64,000 bases of DNA. Source: Sporosarcina luteola (GTDB taxonomy: Bacteria > Bacillota > Bacilli > Bacillales_A > Planococcaceae). The position numbers and the translations under genes were made by a program. Each line of letters begins with the position of its first letter. Position 1 is the stretch's first letter. Positions 26,085 to 35,281 of this stretch are shown one piece after another. Where the stretch lies: contig NZ_JAMBNV010000001.1 of assembly GCF_023715245.1 (NCBI RefSeq), positions 1,116,001-1,180,000 on the forward strand. The letters run 5' to 3'. The notes under the pieces are model-generated. The model did no database searches. It was not told the DNA's origin and was given only the letters and a program-made list of their open reading frames with translations.

Positions 26085-26295
26085 AAAATGCACCCCCTGA
26101 ATATAGTCTCATTAAGTATAAATCTCTTATGGAATTTCTACAAATTTCGTGGAATTTAGAGCAAAAAACATCTTTTTCCCTATAATTCGTCCAAATTCAT
26201 ATGAAAAGTCTTTAAACATGTTACTATATAAGATAATATTGTTGTAAATAGCAGTTAAAAGTATATTTCAGTGACTTCGGAATAGGGGGATCACA

Positions 26296-27990
26296 ATGGT
26301 GAAATACTTCATCATTCCAATTATTGTTCTACTTGTACTTGTTACCATCGCCTTTTTGTTCAGGCGTAAACATATTAGCGAAATCAACAAATTAGAACAT
26401 GAAAAGATGCAAATACAAAATAAGCCGATTTTTGAAGAAATGATGAAAGTAAAACAACTGAATATGACAGGCGAAACTGAGGAGAAATTCGAGCGGTGGA
26501 GAAATGAGTGGACCGAAGTCGTCGATGTACATATGCCTAAAATCGATTCGTTGCTCTTCGATGCGGAAGATATGATCGATCGTTTCCGATTTAAAAAGGC
26601 GACGGCGACGGAAAAAGAGATCCAGGAAAAAATCCGCGATTGTGACAAGAGGAAAAACGACATACTGGATGAGCTGAATGAATTGATCGGCAGCGAGGAA
26701 AAGAATAGGATTGAAATGGAAAACCTCCGCGAGCAATATAGATTGGCGAGAAAGTCAATTTTAGCCCATCAACATTCTTACGGAATGACTGTCGTCCCAT
26801 TGGAGAAAGAACTTGAGTCCTTCACTCCTAAATTTGAGGAATATGACGAGTTGACGGCAAATGGAAACTATTTGCTTGCACGTGAAATTGTCATTACTCT
26901 ATCTGCAAAAGGGGAGAGGCTTTCGACGCTTATCCATGAGATACCTTCATTGCTGACAGAGCTTCAAAACAAGATGCCTGCTTCCATACGGGAACTGCGG
27001 ATCGGGATTAAGGGAATGGAAGAACAATCTTATAACTTGGCACATCTTGACCTGCAGAATCAGTTAGATGAAATCGAAGATGGAATTGGTGAACAATTGA
27101 CGAGGTTGGCTCAACTTGACATCGATACAGTACGGCAAAATGTGATGGATATGAACGACCGCATCGATACATTCTATGATTCATTGGAAAAAGAAGTAAA
27201 TGCCAAGCATTATGTTGATTTTCATTTTGTTGAAATTGAAGAAGCGCTTAATGCCATTATACAGTTAACGAGGGAAACATCCGATGAAGCCGTCTATGTC
27301 CAACAAAGTTACCGGTTGGATGAAAAAGAAGCGAAATTGCCTCAAGCAAGCTTGAAAAGGTTGGAAACGATCCAAAATCGTCATGACACGTTGAAAATCA
27401 TGATGGAAGAAGAAGATTCGGCTTATTCCTACATACAAACGGAACTTAAAGGAATTTCCGATGAGCTTGAGGAAATTGCAGAGGAACAAGAAAGTCTTGC
27501 CAATCGGATGAAAAATCTACGGATTGATGAAAATAATGTTAGAAATAAGCTGGCTGATCTTGCACGGGAATTGCAAAATGCTGATCGTAAGCTGCACAGA
27601 GGCAATATCCCTGGCATTCCGGATGAAATGGACGCTAGGCTTGAAGAAGCGGAAGAACAGCTTTTCCTCGTAAGCCAAAGCTTACAGGAAATCCCTTTGA
27701 ATATGTCGGTTGCTGAAAGCTATTTAGCGAATGCGCAAACCGTTGTCAAAGAAGTGAATGAAAAAGTCGAGGAACTTCTCGAAAATGTAATGCTTGTAGA
27801 GCGGATCATCCAATATGGAAATCGCTACCGTGCATCTAATCCGGAAATGCACGAAAGATTGCTTGATGCAGAAGAATCATTCCGGCAATTCCGCTATGCG
27901 AAGGCACTGGAAGAAGCGGCTACAGCCGTGGAGGCAGTCGAGCCTGGTGCAATGAAGCGAATTGAAGAAATGTTGAAGGAACAAGTGTAA
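26296..27990 (+). CDS. ezrA: Septation ring formation regulator EzrA
   Basis: A 564-residue membrane-anchored coiled-coil protein that limits FtsZ ring formation to midcell and helps shuttle PBP1. One N-terminal membrane helix (about 3-22, YFIIPIIVLLVLVTIAFLF) is followed by basic residues and about 540 residues of nearly continuous helical repeats of spectrin-like type, rich in Glu/Leu/Arg with almost no cysteine or proline. Length equals B. subtilis EzrA (562). The ATG at 26296 has AGGGGGATC upstream. Monocistronic; position before nifZ-thiI is conserved. Confidence 0.95.
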   Translation: MVKYFIIPIIVLLVLVTIAFLFRRKHISEINKLEHEKMQIQNKPIFEEMMKVKQLNMTGETEEKFERWRNEWTEVVDVHMPKIDSLLFDAEDMIDRFRFKKATATEKEIQEKIRDCDKRKNDILDELNELIGSEEKNRIEMENLREQYRLARKSILAHQHSYGMTVVPLEKELESFTPKFEEYDELTANGNYLLAREIVITLSAKGERLSTLIHEIPSLLTELQNKMPASIRELRIGIKGMEEQSYNLAHLDLQNQLDEIEDGIGEQLTRLAQLDIDTVRQNVMDMNDRIDTFYDSLEKEVNAKHYVDFHFVEIEEALNAIIQLTRETSDEAVYVQQSYRLDEKEAKLPQASLKRLETIQNRHDTLKIMMEEEDSAYSYIQTELKGISDELEEIAEEQESLANRMKNLRIDENNVRNKLADLARELQNADRKLHRGNIPGIPDEMDARLEEAEEQLFLVSQSLQEIPLNMSVAESYLANAQTVVKEVNEKVEELLENVMLVERIIQYGNRYRASNPEMHERLLDAEESFRQFRYAKALEEAATAVEAVEPGAMKRIEEMLKEQV

Positions 27991-28027
27991 TGTAAGGTAA
28001 CAATTAATAGTTGGTTGACAGTAACTG

Positions 28028-28062
28028 GCCACCGGCATACTAAGTGCAGGTGGCTTTGTTGC
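28028..28062 (+). terminator. Possible ezrA terminator
   Basis: GCCACCGGC pairs with GCAGGTGGC and is followed by TTTGTTG. The second arm is the start of the first 40-bp repeat unit, so the function is uncertain. Confidence 0.4.
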
Positions 28063-28149
28063 GACCAAAAGCGTCAGCGTTGAGAGCAGGTGGCTTTGTT
28101 GCGACCAAAAGCGCCAGCGTTTGAAGCAGGTGGCTTTGTCACGCTCAAA
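28046..28149. repeat. 40-bp tandem repeat, 2.6 copies
   Basis: Units start at 28046, 28086 and 28126 with GCAGGTGGCTTTGTTGCGAC followed by CAAAAGCGYCAGCGTT; the third is cut to about 24 nt and ends 18 nt before the nifZ start. Copies 1 and 2 differ at only a few positions, so the duplication is recent. Confidence 0.85.
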
Positions 28150-28166
28150 TAGAAAGGAAAATCCAT

Positions 28167-29297
28167 ATGATTTATTTTGATAACAGCTCAACGACAAGGC
28201 CGGATGATAGCGTACTCGAATCTTTCATTGCCGCTAATATGAAATATTATGCGAATCCCGCTTCGCTGCATGTGTTAGGAAGGGAAGCGGAAGCTTTATT
28301 GAAGCGTTCTAAAGAACAAATGCTCAAGCTTGTCGATAATGAAAGCGGAGAAGTCATTCTCACGTCTGGTGGCACGGAAGCGAATAATTTGGCCATCCTT
28401 GGTATCGCTGAAGCATACTCTTCGAGAGGCAATCATGTGATCACAACCCAAATAGAACATCCTTCCATCATGAACGCATGTAGAAAATTGGAGGAAATCG
28501 GATTCGAAGTGGACTATTTGACAGTGGACGCCGAAGGCCTTATTTCTATAGAGGAATTGGAGAAGAAGCTTAGAAAAGACACTATTCTTGTCAGTATCAT
28601 GCATGTCAATAATGAAATCGGCACAATCCAACCGATCAGGCAGTGCGCCGATTTGATCAAAAAAAGTAGCCGTGCAGTTTTTCACTCGGATTGCGTCCAA
28701 AGTTTCGGGAAGTTGCCTGTCAGCATGGAATCCCTTGGTCTGGATGCCGTTACCATCTCAGCGCATAAAATGAACGGATTGAAAAACTCGGGTGCTTTGC
28801 TATTGAAAAAAAACGTTACGCCACAAGCCATCAACTTCGGCGGCGGCCAAGAAAATGGCTTGAGGAGTGGTACGGTTTCTGTACCGAATGCTGTTGCCAT
28901 GGCAAAAGCGATGAGAATAAGCACTATTCAGGAAGAAAGGGCAGACTATAGGGAGTGGCGGAATCTGCTGATGGATGCATGCAGTTTGTATGAAAACATA
29001 CGCATCCTATCGCCGCAATATGGTGCTCCGCATATTTTATCCATTTCGTTCAAATCAATCAATGGAGAAGTGGCCGTGAATTACTTCCAAGAGCAAGGAA
29101 TCATCATATCGACTTCAAGCGCCTGCTCCTCAAAAAACAAAAGTGTTGGACATGTCATTGAAGCAATTGGATTGGAAAATAAATTTAAAAACGGTGTCAT
29201 CCGAGTCAGCTTCGGCAACACTAATACAAAAGATGAAATCGACGAATTCATAAATGTGCTTAAACGCTTCATGGAATTGATTGAGAGGGGAATGTAA
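28167..29297 (+). CDS. nifZ: Cysteine desulfurase partnered with ThiI
   Basis: A 376-residue PLP-dependent cysteine desulfurase (IscS/NifS class). It begins MIYFDNSSTTRPDD as the class does, with SGGTEANNLAI (PLP phosphate loop), THIEHPS-like TQIEHPSI, the PLP lysine in ISAHKMNGLKNSGALLL and the catalytic cysteine loop STSSACSSKNK. Class I/II assignment favours the group that donates persulfide sulfur to ThiI. Four nt separate it from thiI, and in B. subtilis the same pair (nifZ-thiI) makes 4-thiouridine in tRNA. AAAGGA precedes the ATG. The 40-bp tandem repeat ends just upstream. Confidence 0.93.
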   Translation: MIYFDNSSTTRPDDSVLESFIAANMKYYANPASLHVLGREAEALLKRSKEQMLKLVDNESGEVILTSGGTEANNLAILGIAEAYSSRGNHVITTQIEHPSIMNACRKLEEIGFEVDYLTVDAEGLISIEELEKKLRKDTILVSIMHVNNEIGTIQPIRQCADLIKKSSRAVFHSDCVQSFGKLPVSMESLGLDAVTISAHKMNGLKNSGALLLKKNVTPQAINFGGGQENGLRSGTVSVPNAVAMAKAMRISTIQEERADYREWRNLLMDACSLYENIRILSPQYGAPHILSISFKSINGEVAVNYFQEQGIIISTSSACSSKNKSVGHVIEAIGLENKFKNGVIRVSFGNTNTKDEIDEFINVLKRFMELIERGM

Positions 29298-29300
29298 CTA

Positions 29301-30506
29301 ATGAAATGGAAAGAAATTTTAATACGATACGGAGAATTGTCTTTGAAAGGACGTAACCGCAATCACTTCGTGCGTAAATTAAGAAACAACATAAAGGGTG
29401 CAATGAGTGATTTGAAATCGATTCAATTGCGAGCAGAGCGAGATCGCATGTTTTTAGTCGCGGAGGAAGAGTCGGATATGCAAAAGGCAATTGAACGGCT
29501 GCCGTATATTTTCGGAATCCAGTCATTCAGTCCTGTCGCTATGTGCGAAGCCGATTTGGATGCAATTAAAGAGAAGGCTCTTGAAGTGGTAGGTACTGAA
29601 GAGACGTCAGGAAAAACATTCAAAGTGGAAATAAAACGTGCGGATAAGACATTCCCGTACGTAACGGCTGAACTTCAACAAGCACTCGGTGGACATGTAT
29701 TGCATCATTATCCCGAACTTGTCGTTCAAATGAAAAAGCCGGATATACTGCTGCATGTTGATATTCGCAAGGAAGGGGCTTTCCTGACTTCCAAAGTGTA
29801 TAAAGGTGCGGGTGGCATGCCAGTCGGTTCAAATGGGCATTCATTGCTAATGCTTTCAGGAGGCATCGATAGTCCTGTCGCGGGATATCTTCTCATGAAA
29901 CGCGGCGTTTCAATTGATGCGATCCATTTTGCAAGCCCTCCGTATACGAGTGAGTTGGCAAAACAAAAAGTGATGGATTTGACTGAAAAACTATGCTCGT
30001 TCGGTGCACCAGTCCGTCTTCACGTCATTCCTTTTACAGAATTGCAGCAAGCCATCGTCCAACAAGTACCGGATAATTTATCAATGACGACTACGAGAAG
30101 AATGATGCTCCAAATCGCCGATAAAGTGAGAGAAGAAATCGGCGCATTAGCGCTTGTCACCGGGGAAAGCCTCGGCCAAGTGGCGAGTCAAACGCTTGAG
30201 AGCCTGACTGCTATTAATGAAGTAACTTCCACGCCAATTCTCCGTCCATTGATTGCGATGGATAAACTGGACATTATCGAGCTTTCAGAAAGGATCGGGA
30301 CTTACGAAACTTCAATTAGGCCATATGAAGACTGCTGTACAATCTTTACCCCGAGCAATCCAAAAACAAAACCGAAACTTGAAAAAGTCCATCGTTTTGA
30401 AAGCTTTTTTGATTTTCAACCATTGATTGAAGAAGCGGTGAGAAATAGAGAGGTTATCGAAGTTTGGCGGCAACATGAGAAGGATGATTTCGAGGATCTG
30501 CTTTAA
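29301..30506 (+). CDS. thiI: tRNA 4-thiouridine synthase ThiI
   Basis: A 401-residue enzyme that adenylates U8 of tRNA and inserts sulfur. An N-terminal ferredoxin-like/THUMP region (about 1-165) is followed by the PP-loop pyrophosphatase domain with LSGGIDSPVAGYLLMKRG (about 184-201) and a C-terminal part with EDCCTIFTPSNP. It has no C-terminal rhodanese domain, as in other Firmicutes, so sulfur must come directly from the desulfurase encoded upstream. The ATG follows the nifZ stop by 3 nt with a GAGGGGAAT ribosome site inside nifZ, showing operon coupling. Confidence 0.96.
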   Translation: MKWKEILIRYGELSLKGRNRNHFVRKLRNNIKGAMSDLKSIQLRAERDRMFLVAEEESDMQKAIERLPYIFGIQSFSPVAMCEADLDAIKEKALEVVGTEETSGKTFKVEIKRADKTFPYVTAELQQALGGHVLHHYPELVVQMKKPDILLHVDIRKEGAFLTSKVYKGAGGMPVGSNGHSLLMLSGGIDSPVAGYLLMKRGVSIDAIHFASPPYTSELAKQKVMDLTEKLCSFGAPVRLHVIPFTELQQAIVQQVPDNLSMTTTRRMMLQIADKVREEIGALALVTGESLGQVASQTLESLTAINEVTSTPILRPLIAMDKLDIIELSERIGTYETSIRPYEDCCTIFTPSNPKTKPKLEKVHRFESFFDFQPLIEEAVRNREVIEVWRQHEKDDFEDLL

Positions 30507-30538
30507 TTCAAGGGCAATAATTACCATTTAAGCCTCCT

Positions 30539-30567
30539 GCATGAATTTCCGGAAACGGTCCATTCTA
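30539..30567 (+). promoter_or_regulatory. Sigma-G (forespore) promoter of the SASP gene
   Basis: GCATG at 30539-30543, a 17-nt spacer and CATTCTA at 30561-30567 match the forespore pattern GHATR-N17-18-CATNHTA. The ATG is 25 nt downstream of the -10. Confidence 0.8.
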
Positions 30568-30591
30568 TATGCACAAGGAGGTGAGAACAAC

Positions 30592-30801
30592 ATGGCTAAC
30601 AACAACAGCGGCAACTCAAACCAACTTCTAGTTCCAGGGGCACAACAAGCACTTGACCAAATGAAAAACGAAATCGCTGCAGAATTTGGTGTAAACCTTG
30701 GAGCAGACTCCACATCGCGTGCCAACGGTTCCGTCGGCGGAGAAATTACTAAGCGATTAGTGCGTCAAGCCCAACAACAAATGAACGGTTTCCAACAATA
30801 A
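30592..30801 (+). CDS. Alpha/beta-type small acid-soluble spore protein
   Basis: A 69-residue SASP that coats and protects spore DNA and is degraded at germination. It contains [25 protein letters not shown] with the GPR protease site region (EIAAEFGV) and the second conserved block [22 protein letters not shown]. Length is typical. The ATG at 30592 follows AAGGAGGTGA; the in-frame ATG at 30541 is inside the sigma-G promoter and is rejected. It is the SspA-type gene at the thiI-ytcI position, as in B. subtilis. It shows that the organism makes endospores. Confidence 0.96.
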   Translation: MANNNSGNSNQLLVPGAQQALDQMKNEIAAEFGVNLGADSTSRANGSVGGEITKRLVRQAQQQMNGFQQ

Positions 30802-30818
30802 TAACAGACGCACGCCAG

Positions 30819-30850
30819 CTGTCCCGGTTTTCCGGGGCAGTTTTTCTTTT
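30819..30850 (+). terminator. SASP terminator
   Basis: CTGTCCCGG pairs with CCGGGGCAG (one G-T) around TTTT, followed by TTTTTCTTTT. Confidence 0.9.
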
Positions 30851-30924
30851 AGTTGCATTACACCTCATTCTTCACCTAGAAAGGATAGGTTATTCATACG
30901 CCTTGCAAGAAAAATGAATATGTT

Positions 30925-30953
30925 TTGAAATTTCGACAAGACGTTTGTATAAT
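30925..30953 (+). promoter_or_regulatory. Promoter of the acyl-CoA synthetase at 30981
   Basis: TTGAAA at 30925-30930, 17 nt, perfect TATAAT at 30948-30953. Confidence 0.75.
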
Positions 30954-30980
30954 TGTAATAGAAGAAAAGGGGGAAATTAG

Positions 30981-32555
30981 ATGAATCGTGAAGAATTACT
31001 TGCACCGGAGAACTATAATCTTGTTTCTGAATTTGAAAAATACGCTACTGGCGAGGAAAAGCGCGCGCTCATTTATATCAGTTCTGACGGACAGGAAAAG
31101 GAAATTACATACGATAAATTAATGGATTCAGCGAAAAAGTGTGCAAATGTTTTTATCGAAAACGGGTTAGGCAAAGGGGATGTCATCCTTGTCATGGTCC
31201 CCCGGACAATTGATGCATATATAACTTATATCGGAGCTTTGATGGCAGGGATTGTTGTCATCCCGAGCTCTGAAATGCTTCGTTCTTCGGATATCGAATA
31301 TCGGTTGGAGCATAGTCAAGCGAAAGCAATCGTCGCTTATGATGCATTCATGGACCAGTTTGAAGAAGTGGGCAATCTACAAGACGTCCAATTATTTGTC
31401 ATAGGTGAAGCAAAGGACGGACAAAAATCATTGACACGAATGATGGAATCGACCAACTCTGTTTTTGAAGTTCCTGCTACTAAGGGGACGGATATAGCGT
31501 TCCTGTCATATACATCAGGTACGACAGGGAAGCCGAAAGGAGTCGTTCACACACACGCTTGGGCTTATGCACATTTACGGACCGCGGGAACAAGCTGGCT
31601 TGGCATAGAAGAAGGGGATGTCGTATGGGCGACCGCCGCACCGGGATGGCAAAAATGGATCTGGTCCCCTTTCCTTTCCGTGCTAGGCAGCGGAGCGACA
31701 GGACTTGTTTATGACGGCAAATTCGATGTGAAAACATATTTGGATTTAATGAAAAAATATGCCGTAAACGTGCTATGCTGTACGCCAACGGAATACCGGT
31801 TCATCGCAAAGGCTGAAAATTTACAGGACTATGACCTTTCCTCCCTTCGTAGTGCTGTATCCGCAGGTGAGCCTTTGAACAGGGAAGTAATCGATATTTT
31901 TGAGAGAACATTCAATCTTGCGGTCAGGGATGGATATGGGCAAACGGAAAATACACTGCTTGTCGGAACGATGTTAGGAATGGAAGCCAGACCGGGTTCG
32001 ATGGGGAAACCGACTCCGGGAAACCGAGTGGACATCATCGATGACGAAGGCAATCCGGTTTCTGCCGGAGAGGTCGGCGATATTGCCGTCCACATTTCAA
32101 CGCCTGCCCTCTTCAAAGAATATTTGAATGACCCCGAAAGGACAAAAATGCAATTCAGGGGCGAATATTACGTGACGGGGGACCGTGCACGGCTCGATGA
32201 GGATGGCTACTTCTGGTTTGAAGGGCGAGGTGATGATATTATCATCAGCTCAGGTTATACGATCGGTCCATTCGAAGTTGAAGATGCATTGACGAAGCAT
32301 CCCGCTGTACGCGAATGTGCAGTTGTCGGCAGTCCCGATGAAGTGAGGGGTAGCATCGTCAAAGCCTTCATCGTCCTACGCGATCCTGCGATGAAGCAAG
32401 ATGACAATCTCGTAAAAGAATTACAGGAACACGTGAAAACACTTACAGCTCCTTATAAATACCCGCGAAAAATCGAATTCTTGAGTGAATTGCCGAAGAC
32501 GGCCTCCGGTAAAATCATGCGCGTAGAATTGAGGAAGCAAGAGCTGAATAAATGA
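30981..32555 (+). CDS. Acyl-CoA synthetase, YtcI/MbcS type
   Basis: A 524-residue AMP-forming acyl-CoA synthetase. It shows LSYTSGTTGKPKGVVHTHAW (about 174-193), GYGQTEN (about 314-320), YYVTGDRARLDEDGYFWFEGR, and LPKTASGKIMRVELRK at the C-terminus. The gene between a SASP and sppA matches B. subtilis ytcI; related enzymes activate short branched or medium-chain acids, but the substrate cannot be fixed from sequence. The final lysine motif is of the type regulated by acetylation in AcsA. A good ribosome site (GGGGGAAAT) precedes the ATG. Confidence 0.85.
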   Translation: MNREELLAPENYNLVSEFEKYATGEEKRALIYISSDGQEKEITYDKLMDSAKKCANVFIENGLGKGDVILVMVPRTIDAYITYIGALMAGIVVIPSSEMLRSSDIEYRLEHSQAKAIVAYDAFMDQFEEVGNLQDVQLFVIGEAKDGQKSLTRMMESTNSVFEVPATKGTDIAFLSYTSGTTGKPKGVVHTHAWAYAHLRTAGTSWLGIEEGDVVWATAAPGWQKWIWSPFLSVLGSGATGLVYDGKFDVKTYLDLMKKYAVNVLCCTPTEYRFIAKAENLQDYDLSSLRSAVSAGEPLNREVIDIFERTFNLAVRDGYGQTENTLLVGTMLGMEARPGSMGKPTPGNRVDIIDDEGNPVSAGEVGDIAVHISTPALFKEYLNDPERTKMQFRGEYYVTGDRARLDEDGYFWFEGRGDDIIISSGYTIGPFEVEDALTKHPAVRECAVVGSPDEVRGSIVKAFIVLRDPAMKQDDNLVKELQEHVKTLTAPYKYPRKIEFLSELPKTASGKIMRVELRKQELNK

Positions 32556-32564
32556 TTCGCTTTT

Positions 32565-32600
32565 ACCGTCCAAAGCCGAATGGCATGGACGGTTTTTCCT
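32565..32600 (+). terminator. Terminator after the acyl-CoA synthetase
   Basis: ACCGTCC pairs with GGACGGT, with GCC/GGC further in, followed by TTTTTCC. Confidence 0.75.
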
Positions 32601-32607
32601 TGGTGGG

Positions 32608-32636
32608 TTTACGAACGGTTTTGGAAGGACTATAAT
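32608..32636 (+). promoter_or_regulatory. rarD promoter
   Basis: TTTACG at 32608-32613, 17 nt, perfect TATAAT at 32631-32636. Confidence 0.65.
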
Positions 32637-32663
32637 TGTCCTATTCGAAAGGAGGGTGCCTGA

Positions 32664-33581
32664 ATGCAGTCTGAAAAAAGTGGTGTCCTATGGGTTGTCG
32701 GAGCCTTTCTCTTTTGGGGATTCATGCCGATTTATTGGAAGCATCTTGAACATGTACCAAGTGATGAAATTCTAACGGGGCGGATCGTGTGGGCTTTCGT
32801 TTCCACAGTCCTTGTTGTTTTGCTCATGAAAAATGGCAGAGAGCTAATTAGTGACATTCAGGAGCTATGGAAAAGTCAGTCACAATTTTGGGGTCTTTTC
32901 ATCGCAACCGTGTTAATTTCTGCAAATTGGTTCACCTACATATGGGCGGTAAATCATAATTACATCGTACAAACGAGCCTTGGCTATTATATCAATCCTC
33001 TCGTATCCGTTTTGCTCGGTATTTTCTTTCTGAAGGAGAGACTTTCTTCCTCACAGAAAGTCGCTTTCCTACTTGCCTTTACAGGTGTTATCATCCTGAC
33101 GGTATCATACGGAAAATTTCCGTGGATCGCTTTATGTCTTGCATTTACGTTCGCGATTTACGGATTCATTAAGAAAAATATCAAATTGGATGCGCTTCGG
33201 GGACTGGCAATTGAGACATTATTCATTACACCGTTTGCCATCGGTTATTACACCTTCCTATTCGTGAAAGGACAAGCCGTCTTTTTACATGCTGATGTTA
33301 AAACTGATATTCTTCTCATCCTTACAGGCATCGGGACTGCACTTCCGCTCGTCATGTACGCAAAAGGAGTTCGGATGATTCCATTATATGTCGCCGGTTT
33401 TATTCAATACATTGCACCGACGCTCATGTTGTTCCTGGGCGTTGTTGTCTACAAGGAATCATTCGGGGGAATTGAACTATTATCATTTTCATTGATATGG
33501 TCGGCGCTCATCCTCTTCACGGTTTCAAAGGTTTATGAATCGATTGCTACGAAAAGGAGCGCTCATCAATCTTCCAAGTAA
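32664..33581 (+). CDS. rarD: EamA-family transporter RarD
   Basis: A 305-residue inner-membrane protein of the drug/metabolite transporter superfamily, RarD subgroup. About ten hydrophobic helices are visible in two EamA halves; the N-terminus SGVLWVVGAFLFWGFMPIYWKHL and the YIWAVNHNYIVQTSLGYYINPLVSVLLG block are RarD hallmarks. E. coli RarD was linked to chloramphenicol sensitivity by name only; the true substrate is unknown. The ATG follows AAAGGAGGGTG. It is separately transcribed from its own promoter, 63 nt before the sppA start. Confidence 0.88.
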   Translation: MQSEKSGVLWVVGAFLFWGFMPIYWKHLEHVPSDEILTGRIVWAFVSTVLVVLLMKNGRELISDIQELWKSQSQFWGLFIATVLISANWFTYIWAVNHNYIVQTSLGYYINPLVSVLLGIFFLKERLSSSQKVAFLLAFTGVIILTVSYGKFPWIALCLAFTFAIYGFIKKNIKLDALRGLAIETLFITPFAIGYYTFLFVKGQAVFLHADVKTDILLILTGIGTALPLVMYAKGVRMIPLYVAGFIQYIAPTLMLFLGVVVYKESFGGIELLSFSLIWSALILFTVSKVYESIATKRSAHQSSK

Positions 33582-33644
33582 AATGAAACATTTGTCGGGT
33601 CCAAGACGTATACAATGATTGTAGAAAGAAAGGGGAATTACATA

Positions 33645-34649
33645 ATGGCAATGAAACGATGGATTGCAATCATCGTAGCTGCAGTGCTTATTTTCATTTC
33701 AATAGGCATTAACTCACTTTCGTATTTATTCACGAGGGATTTCAGCAGCTTCATGGAAGAAATGGCTGCAGGCAGTACGGGCTACAGCGAAGTGGTCATC
33801 GAACAAGGAAAAGGCAGGGATCGAATTGCCGTTCTTACTTTGGATGGCGTTATCCAGGATGTCGGCAGTTCCTTGTTCGCATCAGAAGGTTACAATCACC
33901 AAATGTTCATGTCACAGCTTCACGAAATTTTGAACGACCAAACGATTAAGGGTATCGTCCTATCGGTGAACACGCCAGGCGGTGGAGTGGTTGAATCATC
34001 GGATATTTATGATGCCATCAAGGCGATCCAGATTGAAAGGGAAATTCCCGTTTACGTAGCAATGGGCGGACTTGCCGCATCCGGAGGTTATTATGTATCT
34101 GCGCCTGCCGAAAAAATCTTCGTGCACCCTGAAACAATTACGGGATCGATTGGGGTCATCATGGAAAGCGTTAATTATGCAAAGCTTGCGGAGAAATATG
34201 GGATTGACTTCAATACAATCAAAACAGGCCCTTACAAAGACATCATGAGCGGATCTCGCGAGATGACAGAGGAAGAGCACAATATGCTTCAAGAAATGAT
34301 CAATGACTCTTACGAAAGATTTGTGGCAATTGTTGCGGAAGGCCGTAATATGTCGACAGAACAAGTTAAGAAAGTGGCGGATGGCCGTATCATGAATGGC
34401 AGACAGGCGATTGACTCCGGTCTTGCAGACGATTTCGGAAAGATGGGCGATGCCATCGATGCACTGAAGACGGATTACGAATTGGAAAACGCTACAGTAT
34501 TTGAATACGCGCCGATGGATAGCTTTGGCTCACTTTTCGGAGTGAAGGTCGGCAATCTTTTCGGTCGCAATATTGAGTCTGAACTGATTGGGAAATTACT
34601 TTCAGATTACGATGCACCGCGGATGATGTACTTATATGGTGAAAAATAA
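33645..34649 (+). CDS. sppA: Signal peptide peptidase SppA (S49)
   Basis: A 334-residue membrane-anchored serine protease that degrades leftover signal peptides. One N-terminal membrane segment (about 5-24, WIAIIVAAVLIFISIGINSLSY) is followed by the S49 domain: VNTPGGGVVESSDIYDAI, the catalytic serine in GGLAASGGYYVSAPAEKI, and the general-base lysine in KTGPYKDIMSG. A single S49 half is present, as in B. subtilis SppA (335), not the duplicated E. coli type. The start at 33645 has AAGGGGAAT 7 nt upstream. It is followed 14 nt later by the RDD gene; the pair equals B. subtilis sppA-yteJ. Confidence 0.94.
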   Translation: MAMKRWIAIIVAAVLIFISIGINSLSYLFTRDFSSFMEEMAAGSTGYSEVVIEQGKGRDRIAVLTLDGVIQDVGSSLFASEGYNHQMFMSQLHEILNDQTIKGIVLSVNTPGGGVVESSDIYDAIKAIQIEREIPVYVAMGGLAASGGYYVSAPAEKIFVHPETITGSIGVIMESVNYAKLAEKYGIDFNTIKTGPYKDIMSGSREMTEEEHNMLQEMINDSYERFVAIVAEGRNMSTEQVKKVADGRIMNGRQAIDSGLADDFGKMGDAIDALKTDYELENATVFEYAPMDSFGSLFGVKVGNLFGRNIESELIGKLLSDYDAPRMMYLYGEK

Positions 34650-34663
34650 GGAGGGGATAGGGC

Positions 34664-35248
34664 ATGACGGATCATATTGAAAATAACGAGCTGATAAGTG
34701 ATATACCTGAGCCGGTTCGCCTCCCTGCATATGAGATTGTCCAGACGGAGCGATTCATACCGAAATTTGCCGGTTTTTGGACACGTTTCTGGGCATATGT
34801 CATTGACTTGCTTGTCGTATCATCAATCAGCGGAATCTTCATCAAACCTATATTCAGGGTTTTGGATTTTAAAATTTCAAATCCATCTTTTCTTTTATTC
34901 AGCCCGTACAAAGTTGCACTCCTTATCCTTTTCCTTGCCTATTTCGCACTTATGACGAAAATTACAGGTCAGACGGTAGGAAAGATGATTTTGGGGATAA
35001 AAGTTGTCACAAAAGACGGCGGAAAACTGACGTGGGGAACAGTCCTCTTCAGGGAAGTGGTTAGCCGTTTCATATCAAAGCTTCTGACCATCCCTTATCT
35101 GTTTGTTGTCTTCATGCCTAAAAAGGAAGCATTGCACGACCTTTTTGCTGACACATACGTCATCCATGAACAAGCATTTGAAAGGGAAGTAATTGAAACG
35201 AGGCAGAAGCGCAAGGGCGAAGAGTTGCATGCTGGAACAATTGTTTAG
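34664..35248 (+). CDS. yteJ: RDD-family membrane protein YteJ
   Basis: A 194-residue integral membrane protein with an RDD domain: GFWTRFWAYVIDLLVV (Arg/Asp/Asp family motif region), a second hydrophobic helix pair at about 85-105 and the KEALHDLFADTYVI signature at about 160. N- and C-termini are charged. Function is not established; B. subtilis YteJ is proposed to help SppA and LapA-type resistance to antimicrobial peptides through its SppA partnership. It is coupled to sppA by a 14-nt gap with AAGGAGGGG before the ATG. Confidence 0.88.
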   Translation: MTDHIENNELISDIPEPVRLPAYEIVQTERFIPKFAGFWTRFWAYVIDLLVVSSISGIFIKPIFRVLDFKISNPSFLLFSPYKVALLILFLAYFALMTKITGQTVGKMILGIKVVTKDGGKLTWGTVLFREVVSRFISKLLTIPYLFVVFMPKKEALHDLFADTYVIHEQAFEREVIETRQKRKGEELHAGTIV

Positions 35249-35281
35249 TAGAATGAAGTGAAATGAATAGGAGGCGTCTTC

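Noticed and set aside
28046..28149. CRISPR array
   Set aside because: The 40-bp units are contiguous without spacers and only 2.6 copies exist; no cas genes are present.
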